DNA of 64,000 nt from Eonycteris spelaea. Its lineage: Eukaryota > Chordata > Mammalia > Chiroptera > Pteropodidae. Positions within the stretch are counted from its first letter, which is position 1. The number at the start of each line of letters is the position of its first letter. A program made the translations under genes and the position numbers. This document shows positions 11,948-21,985 of this stretch, piece after piece. The DNA is taken from the NCBI GenBank assembly GCA_003508835.1, contig PUFA01000034.1, positions 7,032,501 to 7,096,500 of the forward strand, read 5' to 3'. Below the pieces are notes generated by a model that saw only the letters and a program-made list of their open reading frames with translations, did not search any database and was not told the DNA's origin.

Positions 11948-12465
11948 CCTGAAAAATCAACGAGGCTGAGAAATATTTATGATAGAAAGAGATTAAAACT
12001 GTAAGAAATAAATGGAAAATATGGTCTTTAGTCGAATTTCAGGTTGGAAGAGGCACTTGTTGAGATTTGTAGAAATTTTTAAATGGGCATTATAAGAGAC
12101 AATATTATTGGATCGTTATAATTTGCTTGGCTGCTTTTTGAGTGTGGTTGTTTAGAAGGATGCCCTTGGTCTTAGGAGGTACAGGTTTATATATTTAGAG
12201 ATGAAGTGCCATGATTAAAACATATTTGTCTGTGCACACAGGCACGTGCGTGTTATATTTAAAAGTACACAGTTGTGCTAGATCTCCAACTTTTCTGTCA
12301 TTGGAAAATTTTCAAAATAAAAAAATAAAACAAACAAATGAAAGCTCTTAGATCTTCTACCGATTAAGATTAAAGATTCATTCAGGAATTACCTTTTTTT
12401 GTAATGCTAATTATCCAGGAAAGGCCCCTCAGGCCAGTAACCCTACCTTCACCTGAGGTTTAAAT
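11948..12465. other. Unassigned DNA
   Basis: AT-rich, with no recognised feature. Confidence 0.45.
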
Positions 12466-12469
12466 GAGA

Positions 12470-12605
12470 TGACCCTGGGCAGGTAATTAGTGTTTGAATC
12501 ATAAAGAAACAACTCCTCAGCCAATTCCTGCTGGATATTTCAGTTGGGTCAATTTTCCTGTTTGTAAAATGGGGATAGTAATGATCATGGTCATGGTACC
12601 TAATT
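12470..12605 (+). mobile_element. MIR
   Basis: The core 'ttttcctgtttgtaaaatgg' followed by 'ggatagtaatgatc' and 'tggtaccta' is diagnostic of sense MIR; the 5' part is diverged. Confidence 0.7.
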
Positions 12606-12689
12606 CTCCAGGAGCTCTACCATTTGCTTTACATCCCCTTATGATTTTCTTTCAATTTTTCTAACTTCAACATTTGTCACTACTGCTGC

Positions 12690-13030
12690 AATGCTAAGTT
12701 GCTTGCATTTCTGTCTAAATTGTATGGTTTCAGACTCCCTACTCCCTTGCGAGTCTTACCTCTTTGTCTGCTGGCCTTTCGCCCTCTCATTAAAACATTG
12801 GTCAAATGTCACTTCCTCTTCTATAAAATCCTGTTTGACCACCTTCAATGATGTTTCTCGAAACTTACCGAGTTACCTTCTGTCTTCTGTGTACTCTCCT
12901 TTTAAATCACACTAACTGCAAGCGTGTGTGCATGCTTCTGAGTGCATGTGTGTGTCCTTTACTAGGCTGAAATGTCTTTGTACTCAAGGAGTTTGTATAA
13001 AACATTGAGCATCTATCAGGAATCTGGTGC
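12690..13030 (+). mobile_element. L2 3'-end fragment
   Basis: Matches the L2 tail in order: 'aaatgtcacttcctcttcta', 'ctgtttgaccaccttc', a pyrimidine-rich middle, then 'gtctttgtactcaaggag' and 'ttgagcatctatcagg'. The region is interrupted by TG-rich sequence at about 12920-12958. The 74-codon frame inside it is an artefact. Confidence 0.6.
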
Positions 13031-14189
13031 TTATCGGGGGGGACATGGAGTTTGTCGAGTGCATATAAGAAGCAACCTGCAAACTCTGAAGTGCTAATGC
13101 TAAATACTGCAAAGTGTTGATGATGGTTACACGTGTTAGTTATTAGTATTTGGTTGGTGGTGCAAGAGGTGTTGAGCTACACAGGGGCATGGGGAACAAA
13201 GGTTGGATAATTTGATGTAGGGCAAGTGATTTTACAGCAGAGAGGAAAAAGAAGGATAAGATAAAATAGTCAAAATCCATTTTATCCACCCTATCTTTTT
13301 GCCAAGATTCCACATGACTGTTTGCAGAGCTGGGGCATGTGAGGTTATCAAATCACCAATCAAAAGTTTGCACCTCGCCATATATGCCAGTGAATCGTAT
13401 AGCCACAGATTCCGGTTTCCTCAGGTCTAGCCACGCCGACCCGGAGCCCCAAGGAGCAGACAGCAGGGAGGGGAAAGATGATGGACAGGGAGAGGAGGAA
13501 AGAAAAGACATGACATGTTCTACGCCAGACCAGACGATAACTTGGCCTCACTCCTCCCCCTTATTTCGCTCCATTTCCTTGATGAATATTGAACGATATG
13601 ACTGCTGCTGAGATCTACATTATCTAGCCGTACTTTTAAAGACGGTGGGACAAGGCGAGACGCTGCCCTCACTGCCAGCTGTGGCAAATCTTCACTCACA
13701 GCTCATCATATCATTAACGAGTTGTTTTAGAACAGTCTCCCTTCTGCGACTCATTTTGAGACCACAGGCAGCAAAGCATGGAAGCAGACTTTCTGTAATA
13801 CAACGTATTGTAGTAGCAAAAAGTTCTCTTTGTCACTGAGACTTTTCACACTTCTTTTTTAAAAAATAAAATAATAATAATGTTTAGCTTTTGCCTCTGT
13901 GTTTAAATTTGGCTATAGGAATCGTTTTAGAAATCCTATGGGTGTGTAACCAGTGCTGAGTCACGCAAGGGACAAGTTCTCCTGTGTTTGGGGCACCTGC
14001 CCAACAAATCTGGGACAAAACAATAGAAATAAAGAAGCAAGAAAGAGAAAGCAAGAGAGAAAAATGAAGTATTTCGTGTCAATAACCTTATGCAAAAGTT
14101 TGTAAAGAGAAAATCTAAACGAAGTTAAGTAGAATACGTATAGACTGTGATATTGCGATTTATAAGAGGAACAATGTACTTGCTCCTTT
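13031..14189. other. Unassigned DNA with CpG-bearing middle
   Basis: From about 13370 to 13690 roughly fifteen CpGs are retained in moderately GC-rich sequence, with a 90-codon plus frame (13339-13611) and a 63-codon minus frame overlapping it. Neither peptide is recognised and no splice sites or repeat structure support coding. 14030-14075 is an A/G-rich patch. Confidence 0.35.
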
Positions 14190-14925
14190 CCCTTCTTTAG
14201 GGGGCCCTAAAACCCTCAGAATTTTCTGCGAGGAAAGTTATAAAAGGTGTCTTTTGTTATGTTCATAAGCGACCCTTGGAAGGTGCCTGGGGGTGGGGCT
14301 GGTTGCCCAAGGAGCCAAGCAAGTGACCAGAAGGTTGGAACTTTTGGTCTCTCCCACCCTGACCTCAGGGGAGGGGAGGGGCGGGCATTGAGTTCAGTCA
14401 CCCAGAGCGAATAATCTGATGGGTCCTGATTCTGTAGTGGAGCCTGCACTGGAACCGCTTCCTGCAGGGTGAACAGGTGGAGACCCTGGGAGAGTGGGTC
14501 CCTCGAGGGCAGGGCCCGGGCCCCCCACCCACACCTCGCCCTGTGCTACCCTTCCATCCGGCTGCTCCTGAGTCACAACACACCGGTGGTCTAGGAGGGA
14601 GAAGGCTCTCAAGCTCTGGGAGCCGCCCTAGCAAATAACCAAACCCAAGGAAAGAGGAGTCCTGGGAACCACTGATGGGTAGGCGCTTGGTCAGAAGTCC
14701 AGGTGACAGCCTGGACATTAGATTCGCATCTGAAGTAGGGACAGTCTTATGGGACGGAGTCCCTAACCCGTGGGGTCTGTCGCGGGCTCCGGGAAGAGTG
14801 TGGAACTGAGTTACGTCGTCAGACAGCCGGCTGGAGCATCGCCGGGTGGTGTGGGGGAAACCCCGCACACCTCGGAACCCGAAACGATGAGCACACACTA
14901 AGGCGGGTGTCCAGCGATGAGCGAC
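14190..14925 (+). mobile_element. GC-rich ERV-type solo LTR
   Basis: The segment follows, in order, a mammalian LTR recalled from other genomes: 'aaggagccaagcaagtgacc', 'ttttggtctctcccacc', 'attgagttcagtcac', 'ggtgaacaggtggagaccct', 'catccggctgctcctgag', 'agccgccctagcaaat', 'gcgcttggtcagaagtccag', 'catctgaagtagggacagtc', 'aacccgtggggtctgt' and a closing 'gtggtgtgggggaaacccc'. The normal poly(A) signal region has decayed to 'acaacacaccggt'. No internal retroviral genes flank it, so it is a solitary LTR. It is unusually CpG-rich for a repeat and contains the palindrome gggcccgggccc (14512-14523). Exact family is not certain (MER21-like is my guess). The 178-codon antisense frame (14398-14934) is an artefact of its GC content. 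Confidence 0.65.
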
Positions 14926-16923
14926 TGGACGCATTACATAAGCTCCACATTATTTTTAAAGATAGAGTGAGATGTTGGCCTGTTTATGGGGAGAGGGCAG
15001 CGTCCTCACGTCTCTGGGACTGGAAAGGTCTTAGTTTCCTCCAGTCTCAGTTAATGTTTTGTCCTAAATAGAGAACTGCATCATCAAAGTGTATCTTCCT
15101 AAAGTGATCCTCCCAAGATACACTATTTCTCCTCCTGTTCATAAAACTTTTTTTTCTTTTAAAAAAAATCGATTTTTATTAAATTCATTCCTCTTTTTAT
15201 TAAACTCATTTCCCTTTCAGTGTGAATCGCTGTCACTGTCCTTTCTCAGTGGCACCTGCATTTCAATTCTCTTAACATTTGTCGCTCACCTCTCCCCCCA
15301 GCTGGTAAAACTAGTTAATTAACTAGCTAGGTACATGTGTGATGACTACGTGCAGAGCCACCTGTCAGGAGCCCAAAAGCTTCTGCAAATGATTATAACA
15401 GTTTCACAATGAGATGCTTATCTGTTTCCACCTTGAGCATTAATTAAATTATTCACTCTATCTGCACAAAGACAGCTAGAGATCTCCAAGGTGAAAATAT
15501 ACAACCCAGCCCTCAAAGAGCCTCCGATCTGACGCGGACATTTATAGTGTGCACCGCTGAAGTCGAAAGAGATGCTCCTTGAAAGAATGACAGAAGGAAT
15601 TCTGTGGTCAGACACATTAGAGAAGCATGACATGTTACAGCCTCCTCTTTGCAATTTTCAATACACATCTGCAAATTAAAAACTCTGACGGTAAAGGAAT
15701 TTATCTAACCTGACCTTTTCCCAGGCTGCTTTTCTGAATAACAGAAAACGGGATCACATCCCTCAGACGATGTTCTCCTTTGATACAAAAATAAGATTAT
15801 TTACGGCTTTGTGCAGGAAGTACAAAATACAGAGGCGGTGGGCAGAAGGGAGGCACGCTTGGGAGGCTTGGGGCGGCCAATGGGGAGAACACCCTTGATC
15901 CCCGACTTGAAGGGTGAGTGAGGCTTTGTCAGGGTCTCAGAGCCAGGAAGGTGTTCCAAGAAGAAGTGACCGTTATGGAAATCCTGGCGGCATCCCTGGG
16001 GATTTGAAAGTGGGAAAGGGCCACGGAGGGTCTGTGGGTGCTCAGACAGACGTGCAGTAGAGGGGTGTTGGATAGCGAAGCTGAGCGGGGAGGCCAGGCC
16101 CGCTCACATGGGCCTTGAAATCTGAGCGAAGCAAGTCTCTCTCACCCGTATGCTGTGGGAGTGTCCCTGGCGGCCCTCTCTTCCTTGGTTTGTTTTGTGT
16201 CCTTGATGTACCTTGCTTCTTAGAGGTGTGACACAGTGCCTTATTATACGTCCTTGCTCAAAATGTTTACACATTAAATAAATAAATCCCGAATAAAAGC
16301 ATTTAAACATTCTATTTAAAATACGCTTTCATAGTCATGATCTCGTTTCATACGGATGTAGAAATCGAAAAGCCTGGAAATGGCAGGAGGCCTGGGGAAG
16401 GGGACCATAAATGCAAGTGCCTCCAAGGTAAGACTTCTCCATGGGGTCCCTGTTCATTCTTTAGGTTTTCATCAGACAAGTGACAGCCTGGTTTGGGTTC
16501 CTTCCTAGGTTGTATCCTGAATGATAAGTCACTTTGACCCTTTTGGCTTCTCTAGAAGCCTCTACCCCTTTCAATTGCAAAGTCGACTGGGCTGGGTAAG
16601 ATTACTCTTGACACTTTTTGGTCCTTCCAATAACTTTCTAATCTTCTGGGAAGAAAAGAATTGAATGCACCCTTCCAAAGTCCAAACACCATCCCTGTCA
16701 AAATAACTGACAACCAGAGATTATTAACCGGCTCGCATGCAGCATTTACTTTAGAAAACAAAGTGACAGCATGTTTTTTTGTTTTTTGTTTTTTTCCTTT
16801 AGAGTGTCTGTTCATAGGGTTGCTGCGGATTCCCAGAACTGAGATAAATCTTGGTGAATTCGTTATTTATGTTTCGTGTATTGTTGGTTAAATCTGTACC
16901 AGTCCTCTAGAGACTGATATGAA
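14926..16923. other. Unassigned DNA
   Basis: No gene was recognised. 15890-16140 is GC-richer ('tcagagccaggaaggtgttc', 'cacatgggccttgaaatc') and faintly resembles an old interspersed repeat, but not firmly. Small frames at 15418-15654 (-), 16104-16310 (-) and 16552-16891 lack support. Confidence 0.4.
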
Positions 16924-16932
16924 TGTGTGTGT

Positions 16933-16971
<39 letters not shown>
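16924..16971. repeat. (TG)n microsatellite
   Basis: About 24 TG units with two C interruptions near the left end. Confidence 0.95.
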
Positions 16972-17032
16972 GAGGTGCCTTTTCTTTTTAGAACATGGAA
17001 GGAGTTAGATATGCTGAAATGTTTATGTTCTC

Positions 17033-17062
17033 ACACATGTACACATACTCACACACACACAC
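17033..17062. repeat. Short CA-rich tract
   Basis: Imperfect ACACAT/CACACA run ending in about eight pure CA units. Confidence 0.8.
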
Positions 17063-17439
17063 CGCTGCTTGGCTGACTTCTCACAACACTAGAATGGTCC
17101 ACAAGAGAACAACACGCCCAGTGAATGACATCGGCCTTCCTTCCAGGAGTTACCTTCCCAACCCCTCTCGCCCTTGGAGAGTCTGATCTTAGGTGACACC
17201 TTGCTCAGCTGAAGTCTTAGTTGAACTTGACCCTCTGCTGTGTAGCTTTGAATCTAGAAAGGTTCAAAGGCAAGACCTGGAAAATCAAAGACTAGCGAAA
17301 TGAATGGATGAATGAAAGTGAAGGGAGGCGAATTCTATGAAGAGACCAAATCCAGAGATATAGCTATTTCAGGTAGAAAATAAACCAGAGGCAGACAGGA
17401 CCACTGGGCTTACACCTTGCATCCGGAGAGCCACTTTTT
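17063..17439. other. Unassigned DNA
   Basis: No feature recognised. Confidence 0.45.
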
Positions 17440-17600
17440 AGCTATCAGACAGGTAACACACCCTCTGGCCTTGGTTTTCTCATCAGTGAAATGGGGGGAA
17501 TACTCCTGCATATGTAGGCTGTGAGGAAAAAAAATAGATAATATAGAGTTCTAGACACTGTGCCAAGCACATCATAAGCCCTGGACAAAATCCGTGTTAG
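17440..17600 (+). mobile_element. MIR
   Basis: Reads 'ctctggccttggttttctca', 'tcagtgaaatggggggaata', 'aggctgtgaggaaaa' and then 'gacactgtgccaagcacat': an almost complete 3' two-thirds of sense MIR. Confidence 0.8.
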
Positions 17601-17954
17601 GAATCTGCTTTATTTGAGGATGCTGCTTCCAACCTGAAGACTAATGTTTATTTGCAACACGGAGTAGAGAACAATGATTTGTCCGGCAGGTAAGCTGGGT
17701 GGAGAAACTAAAGATCTCTAGGATTTCTCGAGTCAGGCACTCATGCTGTCAATGAATTTTTTATTCTGAGTGGAGTGGAGTGTAACTCTGAGCCAATAAT
17801 ATAGTGTAAGCGTTTCTTCCTGACCCACATGTAACAGAAGCGGAAGGTAAATTTATCCACTAGTTAGGGGGACAGCTCTTTTCAGGAAAGAATCTTAAGG
17901 GATATGTTTCAAGCATGTTAATAGCAAATAAAAGTGATAAAGAAGGAGATTTTC
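17601..17954. other. Unassigned DNA
   Basis: No feature recognised. Confidence 0.45.
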
Positions 17955-18090
17955 CATTCAGCCAGGCAAGGTTTCTCTGCTAGTTTGCTTTTCAGTCTGT
18001 AAAATAGGGATAATGATCTCCTTTTCCGAAGGCTCGGGTTGGATTTAGGGAATCGCAAGGCACAGAAGATGTCATAAATCCTAAAGAAAA
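17955..18090 (+). mobile_element. MIR fragment
   Basis: Contains 'tttgcttttcagtctgtaaa', 'atagggataatgatctcc' and 'ggatttagggaatcgcaagg', the sense MIR core and 3' part. Confidence 0.7.
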
Positions 18091-18382
18091 TAGTTGTATC
18101 AAATCATAAATAGTGCATAACATTCTGAGACCACCGGTCGTGACTTATTTTCCTCCTCCCAAAAGTATAGAAAGGTGTATTCAAAAATTAGACAACCTAA
18201 AATTGCAAGAATAATAAAGTAATAAAAAAGATTCAAAACAAATATTATACAATACATTTGTCCTCGGTTTCTATAAGCATTGTTCTTATTATCCCAAGCA
18301 GCATTCCTTTTCTGGCATAAAGCAGTTTTGTTAGATTTAATTATTTTGAAAACCCAAGTAGAGATGGCAAAGTGCACTTCAG
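18091..18382. other. Unassigned AT-rich DNA
   Basis: Under 300 bp, and holds only a 95-codon minus frame (18099-18386) without motif support. Confidence 0.4.
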
Positions 18383-18397
18383 ACACTAGGTGGCGCT
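18383..18397 (+). promoter_or_regulatory. Strong CTCF-like motif
   Basis: 'acactaggtggcgct' matches CCASYAGRKGGCRST at 14 of 15 positions, including every core base. CTCF anchors chromatin loops and insulators. The motif lies 135 bp from a CpG-retaining patch. Prediction from sequence only. Confidence 0.55.
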
Positions 18398-18531
18398 ATG
18401 TGTCCGCTTAATGTCACGCTGCCTTCCCCAAGTGAGAGTTCAGCATTGATTTCAATAGGCACAGCCTGTGATGGGGAAGGATTCATGGGTTTCCTCTGAG
18501 CAGAACAAGACCATTGCATTCAACTCTCAAA

Positions 18532-18645
18532 CGGCGTTAGCAACCTTTAACGCGTCTGTAATAGCGATCAGGGTACCACTCAAACAAGACCTACAGCAAT
18601 CCGCTGATAACGACTTCTAGACTTTGAGGCGGAGCTTCATTCTCG
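18532..18645. promoter_or_regulatory. CpG-retaining patch beside CTCF-like site
   Basis: Nine CpGs in 114 bp, close to or above expectation for its base composition, whereas most of the window is strongly CpG-depleted. No repeat was recognised here. Together with the adjacent CTCF-like motif this looks like a small regulatory element kept unmethylated in the germline. Confidence 0.4.
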
Positions 18646-18789
18646 ACCACACTGACATCTGGAATGAATCCAGTTGCTAAATATTTCTGCTGCCTACCAA
18701 AGTCTCTATTTTTCTAATTGTTTAATACAAATCGACATGGAATTGGAAACTTTAGAGAATCTGCTAGAAAACACATGGAATAAACTGCG

Positions 18790-18930
18790 GCAGTAAGTGG
18801 AGTTCGAATCTGTAGCTTCTCTTTCCCAGAAGCATTTTTTGTCATTGTCAGTTCAGTAAACTAGACTACTCCTGGCATTTAAAGAGGACTAAATGAGGGC
18901 TTGGAAGATTTTTAAAAATACATATTCCAT
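18790..18930 (+). mobile_element. MIR, diverged
   Basis: 'ggagttcgaatctgtagctt' resembles the MIR B-box region, followed downstream by 'cagttcagtaaactaga' and 'aaagaggactaaatgag'. Confidence 0.5.
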
Positions 18931-21044
18931 TGACTGCGACTGCTTAAGACATACAAAGCAGCACCCATTAATATCCATATATTGTCATGCATTCCCTCAG
19001 CAGACTTACTTTTGTTAAAATTCAGACTTAATGTTGTTTATTACATCCTGCCTCCTACTCTAAGGGGACGAATGGCAAGGTGACTGGGTGTGGGACTGGA
19101 ATGAGGGCCAAGGGGTGGGTCTGTTTAGTTTATTTCTACTCAATCAATGTTGGAATTATTAATACTGGTCATGAGACAACTGGTCTTTCAAAGGTGACCA
19201 CAAATATTCTGGCACTTGAAGTATACAAAAGCTAACTAGCCCACGACGCCTAAATAATATGTCAAAATTTCCTAGCCCAGACTGTAGTCAGTTGTAAGAA
19301 GCCATTTGAGATTCTGAATTCTTTGTATGAAAGTACAAATCAAATAATACCCACATTTTGTTACTCATATTACTGGACTAAGCTGTTATTTAAGGTAGTA
19401 ACAAAATCTCATTTCTTCTTTAATTATAACACTAATTATAGAGAGTCGTGCAAAGTACTAAAGCCTCAATTTTTTGCAAACCAGCCAGACAGGCCTGATG
19501 ACAGCACACGTAAGACAATGCTTCGTTTATTTGGTTTTTCTTTTTCTTTTTGGCACTTGCATTATTTTAATGGGACTATGCCATTATACATGGCAATAAA
19601 TCAATATAACCACTGACATTCCTATTTGTAACATGAATTTATTCCATATGACACAGGGCTAGGTCCAATCTCTTTGGTAAATATTATTTTAACAAGCAAC
19701 TATAATTGTATTTGTAACATAATCTTCGTTAACATACCACTTTATTTTACAACTTGAAGGTAGTACAGGCACACCCTTTTCCAATGCAACGCTGACATTG
19801 TTGTGAATTTAGTGGGGTTCTCCACGACCCCCTTTGGGGCTTTACATACTTAGAAATATGTGTCAAGCTTAACTTGTATGCAGAATGAAACAAACAGCAG
19901 TCATTTTAACATCCACTGCCGAGCTCGGAGAAAGCTCTGTGGTGGTGGGAAACTACGTTTTCACAAAGTGAGTTCAGCTTTTGCTGATTTGGCTGCATGC
20001 TCTGTTTCTGCTCCCCCCACCCCCATTCTCATCGTATGATGCCACCCTGAGCATACGATGAAATCGCTGTGTAAAGGTACAAATGCCTCCTCTCGCTTCA
20101 GGTCTGAGAGGAGGACCTGGACTATCACAGGGTCTCGACAGCAAGGAAAACTCAGCTCTGCACTTGAACTCGGGCCCCTTTACCACATGAAGTCGGGGCG
20201 GAGCAAGCTCCCCAACCACATAGTCCCCTCCTTCCTCTTCCTAGCCCTGTGTTCTCCCTCCACCACACAGCGTTAACTTCCGGATGGGAAGCGTTCATAC
20301 AATGAATCAGATGAAACCCCACAATACGATGGTTCTAGAGCTACAGGATTTAGGGCGGGGTGAGCATGCAGAGTCTTGGCTAAGCAGGTCATACCTACGT
20401 TAACGGCAGTGTGGGAAATCGAAGGAGAACATACTGTTGAAACTTCTGTATTCTTAGGATTTGTTTTCATTTTCCTACTTGACTTTATGCATTGAAGGTG
20501 AAATTAAATAAGAACATAGCCTTTAAGGTTATGTTATTCAGAGATGTGGGCAGGCACCAAGTGGATGTAATTAGAAATCCCATCCATGACCTTGTTTGAG
20601 TATTTCTGTTAATATAGGTAGTCTCCCATGGTCTCCAGCCTTCCAACCACTCTCCAGGCTCCTCCAGGCTTTATGCACAATCATCCTGACTATCTGGGAA
20701 GTGAAATGAGAGCCTGGAGCTCACACAGCCCCTGAGAAAAAGCAGTGGCCTTGGCGCTCCTCTTAGTGAAGCTGTGGATAAATCAAATCATCTCTCTGCT
20801 TTAGTGAAGTCCCAGACTGTGTGAGAAAAAAACATTTTTTTCAAAGCTATATAGAGAGGGACAGTTACTGAGAGAGATATTTAGTAAGTCAGCAAGAGAT
20901 CGCTGGGGGTCACATACTGTGCTGGGCATTAGACGATTAGATGTGAACCTTTGTGCCAGCCATGGTCCTTATCACAGAACCCACGTAAGACCTGTCTTAG
21001 CCCTTCGCACATACTGATCCCTAAGCTCTATCTGTGGATGATCT
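18931..21044. other. Unassigned DNA
   Basis: No gene or firm transposon was seen. Frames at 19323-19616 (+) and 19974-20470 are unsupported. 20905-20990 has faint similarity to antisense L2/MIR tail sequence ('actgtgctgggcattag'). An inverted repeat at 20029-20061 is listed separately. Confidence 0.4.
20029..20061. repeat. 10-bp perfect inverted repeat
   Basis: Arms TCATCGTATG (20029-20038) and CATACGATGA (20052-20061) are perfect complements around a 13-nt loop. Each arm keeps a CpG. Could be a binding palindrome or a small hairpin; too short for a miRNA precursor. Confidence 0.6.
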
Positions 21045-21065
21045 TTCTCTCTCTCTCTCTCTCAT

Positions 21066-21121
<56 letters not shown>
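21045..21121. repeat. (TC)n microsatellite
   Basis: Nearly pure CT tract with two interruptions. It gives Leu/Ser-only peptides in overlapping frames, which are artefacts. Confidence 0.95.
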
Positions 21122-21122
<1 letters not shown>

Positions 21123-21339
21123 ATATCCAGAAAACAATTTCAACATCCAGGCATGTCCAGAAACACACTCCAGACCTGTGTCAGGCCATGGACACCCTAA
21201 TACATTCTCTTCTTATCTAGGAAAGCTGGCTGGCTGCGGGCATGTGGACACAGCCATGGAGCCTACAGGAAGAGAGACCAAGTTCTAGTCAGCAGGCAGC
21301 ACAAGCAAACCCTCATCACACCCCAGCAGGGGCTCCAAG

Positions 21340-21665
21340 CTGAGGGAGATGTTAGGAGCTTGGAGAGAGTCCACAGAGCTGCCATCAAAAGATATAATCG
21401 TGTGAGACATAACCTGAAGGGCAAGTTGAAGGAACGTGGTGTGTTCACCAGGATAACAGTGCGTTGGTCCTGGAAGGGACCAGCCTGGTTGAGGCCCATC
21501 CTGGGTAGTGAGGAGGCAGTTCTCATGGCACACGGGGAGCATGGGACAAGAGATAATGGTTTCCAAGGTGACTTTTAGATTTCTAAAGAGATTTGGGTCT
21601 GTCAGACTTTGGAATGTGTGTATATCCAGAGGAAGTTACAGATGGCCTTCTTCTACCCCTTTCTC
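21340..21665 (+). mobile_element. CR1/L3-like LINE relic
   Basis: Words such as 'gagagagtccacagagctgc', 'acctgaagggcaagttgaag', 'gaacgtggtgtgttcacc' and 'agaggaagttacagatgg' follow the sense 3' region of ancient CR1/L3 LINEs. Strongly diverged and non-coding. Confidence 0.45.
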
Positions 21666-21901
21666 CAAAATCAAGGATAAACAGAGATGATCCCATTTCA
21701 AATGATAAGCCCTGATGGGAAGGTGAGGGAGGTTTCGGTCCAACGCAAGTCACTGTTAGCTGTGGGATCCCCGGATTCGACACAGGTAGCTGTTATTTGA
21801 AAAATGTTAAGTGTGCATGAGTGTGGTCATGAGCATGTGTGTGTGAGTATGTGAGTTTGTGTGTATGCGTGGGCATAAGCGTATTGTGTGAGAATTTATG
21901 A

Positions 21902-21945
21902 GTGTGCATGTGTGTGTGTGTGAGAGAGAGAAAGAGAAAGAGAGA

Positions 21946-21983
<38 letters not shown>
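21902..21983. repeat. Compound TG/GA/TG microsatellite
   Basis: A TG run is followed by GAGA/AAAGA (21921-21946) and a second TG run of about 18 units; TG-rich decayed sequence extends left to about 21812. His/Thr-rich frames on the minus strand are artefacts. Confidence 0.95.

Positions 21984-21985
<2 letters not shown>

Noticed and set aside
14398..14934. 178-codon minus-strand open frame
   Set aside because: It is inside a GC-rich LTR on the opposite strand; low stop-codon frequency comes from the GC content.
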